This document shows, in pieces, positions 62,640-64,000 of a DNA stretch of 64,000 nt. A program made the translations under genes and the position numbers. The first letter of the stretch is position 1. Each line of letters begins with the position of its first letter. The DNA is from Pseudomonas sp. (GTDB lineage Bacteria > Pseudomonadota > Gammaproteobacteria > Pseudomonadales > Pseudomonadaceae). The notes below the pieces were generated by a model, which worked only from the letters and a program-made list of their open reading frames with translations, searched no databases and was not told the DNA's origin. Where the stretch lies: contig NZ_JAUYNT010000015.1 in NCBI RefSeq assembly GCF_030698175.1, forward strand, positions 62,001 through 126,000, read 5' to 3'.

Positions 62640-62653
62640 TTGACCGAAGTCAA
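62640..62653. promoter_or_regulatory. ANR/DNR-type box between the DGC gene and carbonic anhydrase
   Basis: TTGACCGAAGTCAA is a perfect dyad TTGAC-N4-GTCAA, close to the ANR/DNR/NNR consensus. It lies 60 bases before the DGC start (minus) and 75 bases before the carbonic anhydrase start (plus), so it could act in both directions. A further palindrome ATTGCC-N6-GGCAAT follows at 62683-62700. Confidence 0.75.
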
Positions 62654-62727
62654 GGTCGCCGTTGGCGTGGCCGCGATACTGAATTGCCATGACAGGCAAT
62701 GGTTAGAGGCGTAACTGGAGCGAACCT

Positions 62728-63354
62728 ATGCAGCTGAACAAATTGCTGGAAAACAACCGGTTTTGGTCCGAGTCGCTGAATGCCCGCGATCCCGGATTTT
62801 TTAAGCGGCTGGCGATGCAGCAGCGCCCGGAGTTTCTCTGGATCGGCTGCTCGGACAGCCGCGTGCCGGCCAATGAAGTGGTCGGGCTGATGCCGGGCGA
62901 GCTGTTCGTGCATCGCAACGTCGGCAATATGGTGGTGGCCACCGACATGAACCTGTTATCGGTGCTGCAGTACGCGGTGGATGTGCTGCAGGTCAAACAC
63001 ATCATCGTCTGCGGCCATTACGGTTGCGGCGGCGTGCGTGCGGCCATCAGCCATCAGGCGCTGGGACTGATCGACAACTGGCTAAGGGCGATCAAGGCGC
63101 TGCACCACCAGAATCTGGCGCAGTTTGTTGGCATGGATGACGAGCAGCGGGTCAATCGCCTGTGCGAGCTCAATGTGCAGCGCCAGGTGCGCAACGTCTG
63201 CCACACCACCATCGTGCAGAACGCCTGGATGCGCGGTCAGGACATCACCGTGTATGGCTGGATTTACGGCTTGGAAAACGGCTTGATCAAAGACCTGGAC
63301 AGCACCATCAGCGCCCCCGATCAGCTTGATGAGGCGTTTCTGTACGAGCTGTAA
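62728..63354 (+). CDS. can: Beta-class carbonic anhydrase
   Basis: 208 aa from ATG after GGAGCGAACCT. Zinc ligands and the catalytic dyad are in WIGCSDSRVPANEV and CGHYGCGGVRAA; FVHRNVGNMVVATDMN is also typical. It interconverts CO2 and bicarbonate in the cytoplasm. The C-terminal GWIYGLENGLIKDLD and length match the E. coli Can type. It is divergent from the DGC-porin pair, with a shared ANR/DNR-type box. Confidence 0.94.
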   Translation: MQLNKLLENNRFWSESLNARDPGFFKRLAMQQRPEFLWIGCSDSRVPANEVVGLMPGELFVHRNVGNMVVATDMNLLSVLQYAVDVLQVKHIIVCGHYGCGGVRAAISHQALGLIDNWLRAIKALHHQNLAQFVGMDDEQRVNRLCELNVQRQVRNVCHTTIVQNAWMRGQDITVYGWIYGLENGLIKDLDSTISAPDQLDEAFLYEL

Positions 63355-63395
63355 GTGTTGGCTTCTGCGACACGCATAGGGCGGCGACGGCCGGC

Positions 63396-63460
63396 GTAGG
63401 GTGGGCTTTAGCCCACCGCATGGCCCCCACATGGGTTGGTGGGCTGAAGCCCACCCCTAC
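63396..63460. repeat. GTAGG...CCTAC intergenic palindromic repeat, copy E
   Basis: A complete 65-base element: GTAGGGTGGGCTTTAGCCCACC, a short centre, and GGTGGGCTGAAGCCCACCCCTAC (both shown in part as hairpins GGTGGGCT...AGCCCACC). Each half is itself a hairpin, and the outer ends are GTAGG and CCTAC. It lies between can and the DUF4824 gene. Confidence 0.8.
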
Positions 63461-64000
63461 GGCTGACCCGCCTGCAACTGCACCACCCAGGGTTCCAGCC
63501 GCTGGCCGAAGGCCAGTTCGGCGTTAAACAGCTGGTCGCCACCGGAATGTGGAAACTCGGTATCACCCTTGCGCACCGGCAGCTTGTCGAACAGCTGATG
63601 CCAGCGCTGTGGCAGGTTGATGCTGTCGGCCACTGGAATCTGCGCCGAGCCCCCTAGTTGCCAGTTGTCGTCATGCCGCCAGGCCCAGGCGTTGATCTTG
63701 CCGCGCACGATGGCGTAGCGCTGGCGATCTGGGTACTTGGCCCGCAGGCTTGCCTGGTCGGCCCCAGCATCGATGATAAACAAACGGCTGGCCTGGGTTT
63801 GCTCGCGCTGCAGATCTGCGCGGGCATCTTGATAGGTTTCTTGCAGGTCTTTGTTGCTTGGTAGGGCGGCCAGATCGGCGCTGCTTTTAGTCAGTTGCTG
63901 CTGTGCCAGTTGCAGCTGTTGTTGATACAGCGGGCCGTTGAACTCCAGCACCAACAAGCCGTCGCGGTCGAGTTGGCGGCGGTAGCGGCGCATCGACTCT
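63457..64000 (-). CDS. DUF4824-like protein (partial, runs off the window)
   Basis: At least 180 codons. The frame is open to the window edge, and a Met at 63993 is only one possible start. LEFNGPLYQQQLQLAQQQL, SRLFIIDAGADQASLRAKYPDR (in parts) and AIVRGKINAW resemble the DUF4824 family, often next to membrane proteins of the DUF2157/GDYXXLXY type, which would lie beyond the window. The stop codon overlaps the last bases of repeat copy E. Function unknown. Confidence 0.6.
   Translation of the reverse strand, partial: ESMRRYRRQLDRDGLLVLEFNGPLYQQQLQLAQQQLTKSSADLAALPSNKDLQETYQDARADLQREQTQASRLFIIDAGADQASLRAKYPDRQRYAIVRGKINAWAWRHDDNWQLGGSAQIPVADSINLPQRWHQLFDKLPVRKGDTEFPHSGGDQLFNAELAFGQRLEPWVVQLQAGQP

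Noticed and set aside
63283..63292. TTGATCAA-like sequence as an ANR box
   Set aside because: It lies inside the carbonic anhydrase coding region and lacks the four-base gap of the consensus.
1..64000. tRNA, rRNA and prophage genes
   Set aside because: No cloverleaf sequences, rRNA stretches, integrases or phage structural genes were recognised by eye; a covariance-model scan would settle small RNAs.

Overview
The window reads as a chromosomal segment of a Pseudomonas species. The gene order gyrA, serC, pheA, hisC, a tyrA-aroA fusion, cmk, rpsA, ihfB, wzz, an O-antigen cluster and wbpM is the arrangement known from pseudomonads such as P. aeruginosa. So are the cyaB, AraC-type regulator, trkH, cpxRA-like, yciB, rnm, yciO, scpAB, rluB, mupP, ubiG and mtnA genes before it. 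The housekeeping regions are GC-rich. No tRNA, rRNA, CRISPR array, insertion sequence or prophage was recognised, and no stretch longer than about 300 bases lacks a gene.

Layout. (1) 1-9,993: an envelope metallophosphatase end with a GT4 glycosyltransferase, a CyaB-type adenylate cyclase, an Mpo1-like membrane protein, an AraC-type regulator, TrkH, a nitroreductase, and a CpxRA-like envelope-stress operon with two tandem Spy/CpxP-like periplasmic proteins. (2) 10,061-21,575: yciI, yciB, rnm, yciO, scpA, scpB, rluB, a diguanylate cyclase, and the yciK-mupP-ubiG-methylthioadenosine deaminase series on the minus strand, divergent from mtnA. (3) 21,799-33,359: gyrA, the aromatic amino acid block, cmk, rpsA and ihfB. 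(4) 33,626-51,537: the O-antigen locus. (5) 51,597-64,000: a CDF metal exporter, moaB-moeA, an orphan PAS histidine kinase, and an anaerobic group: ubiUVT, nnrS, an alginate-export-type porin, a DGC zinc-binding protein and a beta-carbonic anhydrase, with two ANR/FNR-type boxes. The step from wbpM to region 5 looks like a rearrangement junction compared with P. aeruginosa PAO1.

The O-antigen locus is the most interesting part. It is a mosaic. A low-GC block (about 37,660-40,920) carries the predicted polymerase wzy, flippase wzx and an O-acetyltransferase. Its borders appear to lie inside the neighbouring coding regions, wecC and a heparinase II/III-family gene. The wzy reading frame contains a run of ten G at codons 54-57, a classic set-up for slipped-strand phase variation. 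Two priming modules occur together: a PglC-type sugar phosphate transferase with PglD- and PglE-like genes (a UDP-diNAc-bacillosamine-type pathway), and a WbpV/WbpL pair. Both would draw on the same WbpM dehydratase product. A YefM/YoeB toxin-antitoxin module with a good TGTAC-type operator sits between wbpV and wbpL, and its toxin ends in RYCY instead of the usual RYHY.

Other points are an eight-copy heptamer repeat filling the scpA-scpB gap, related G-rich repeats elsewhere, and a dispersed family of GTAGG...CCTAC intergenic palindromes.
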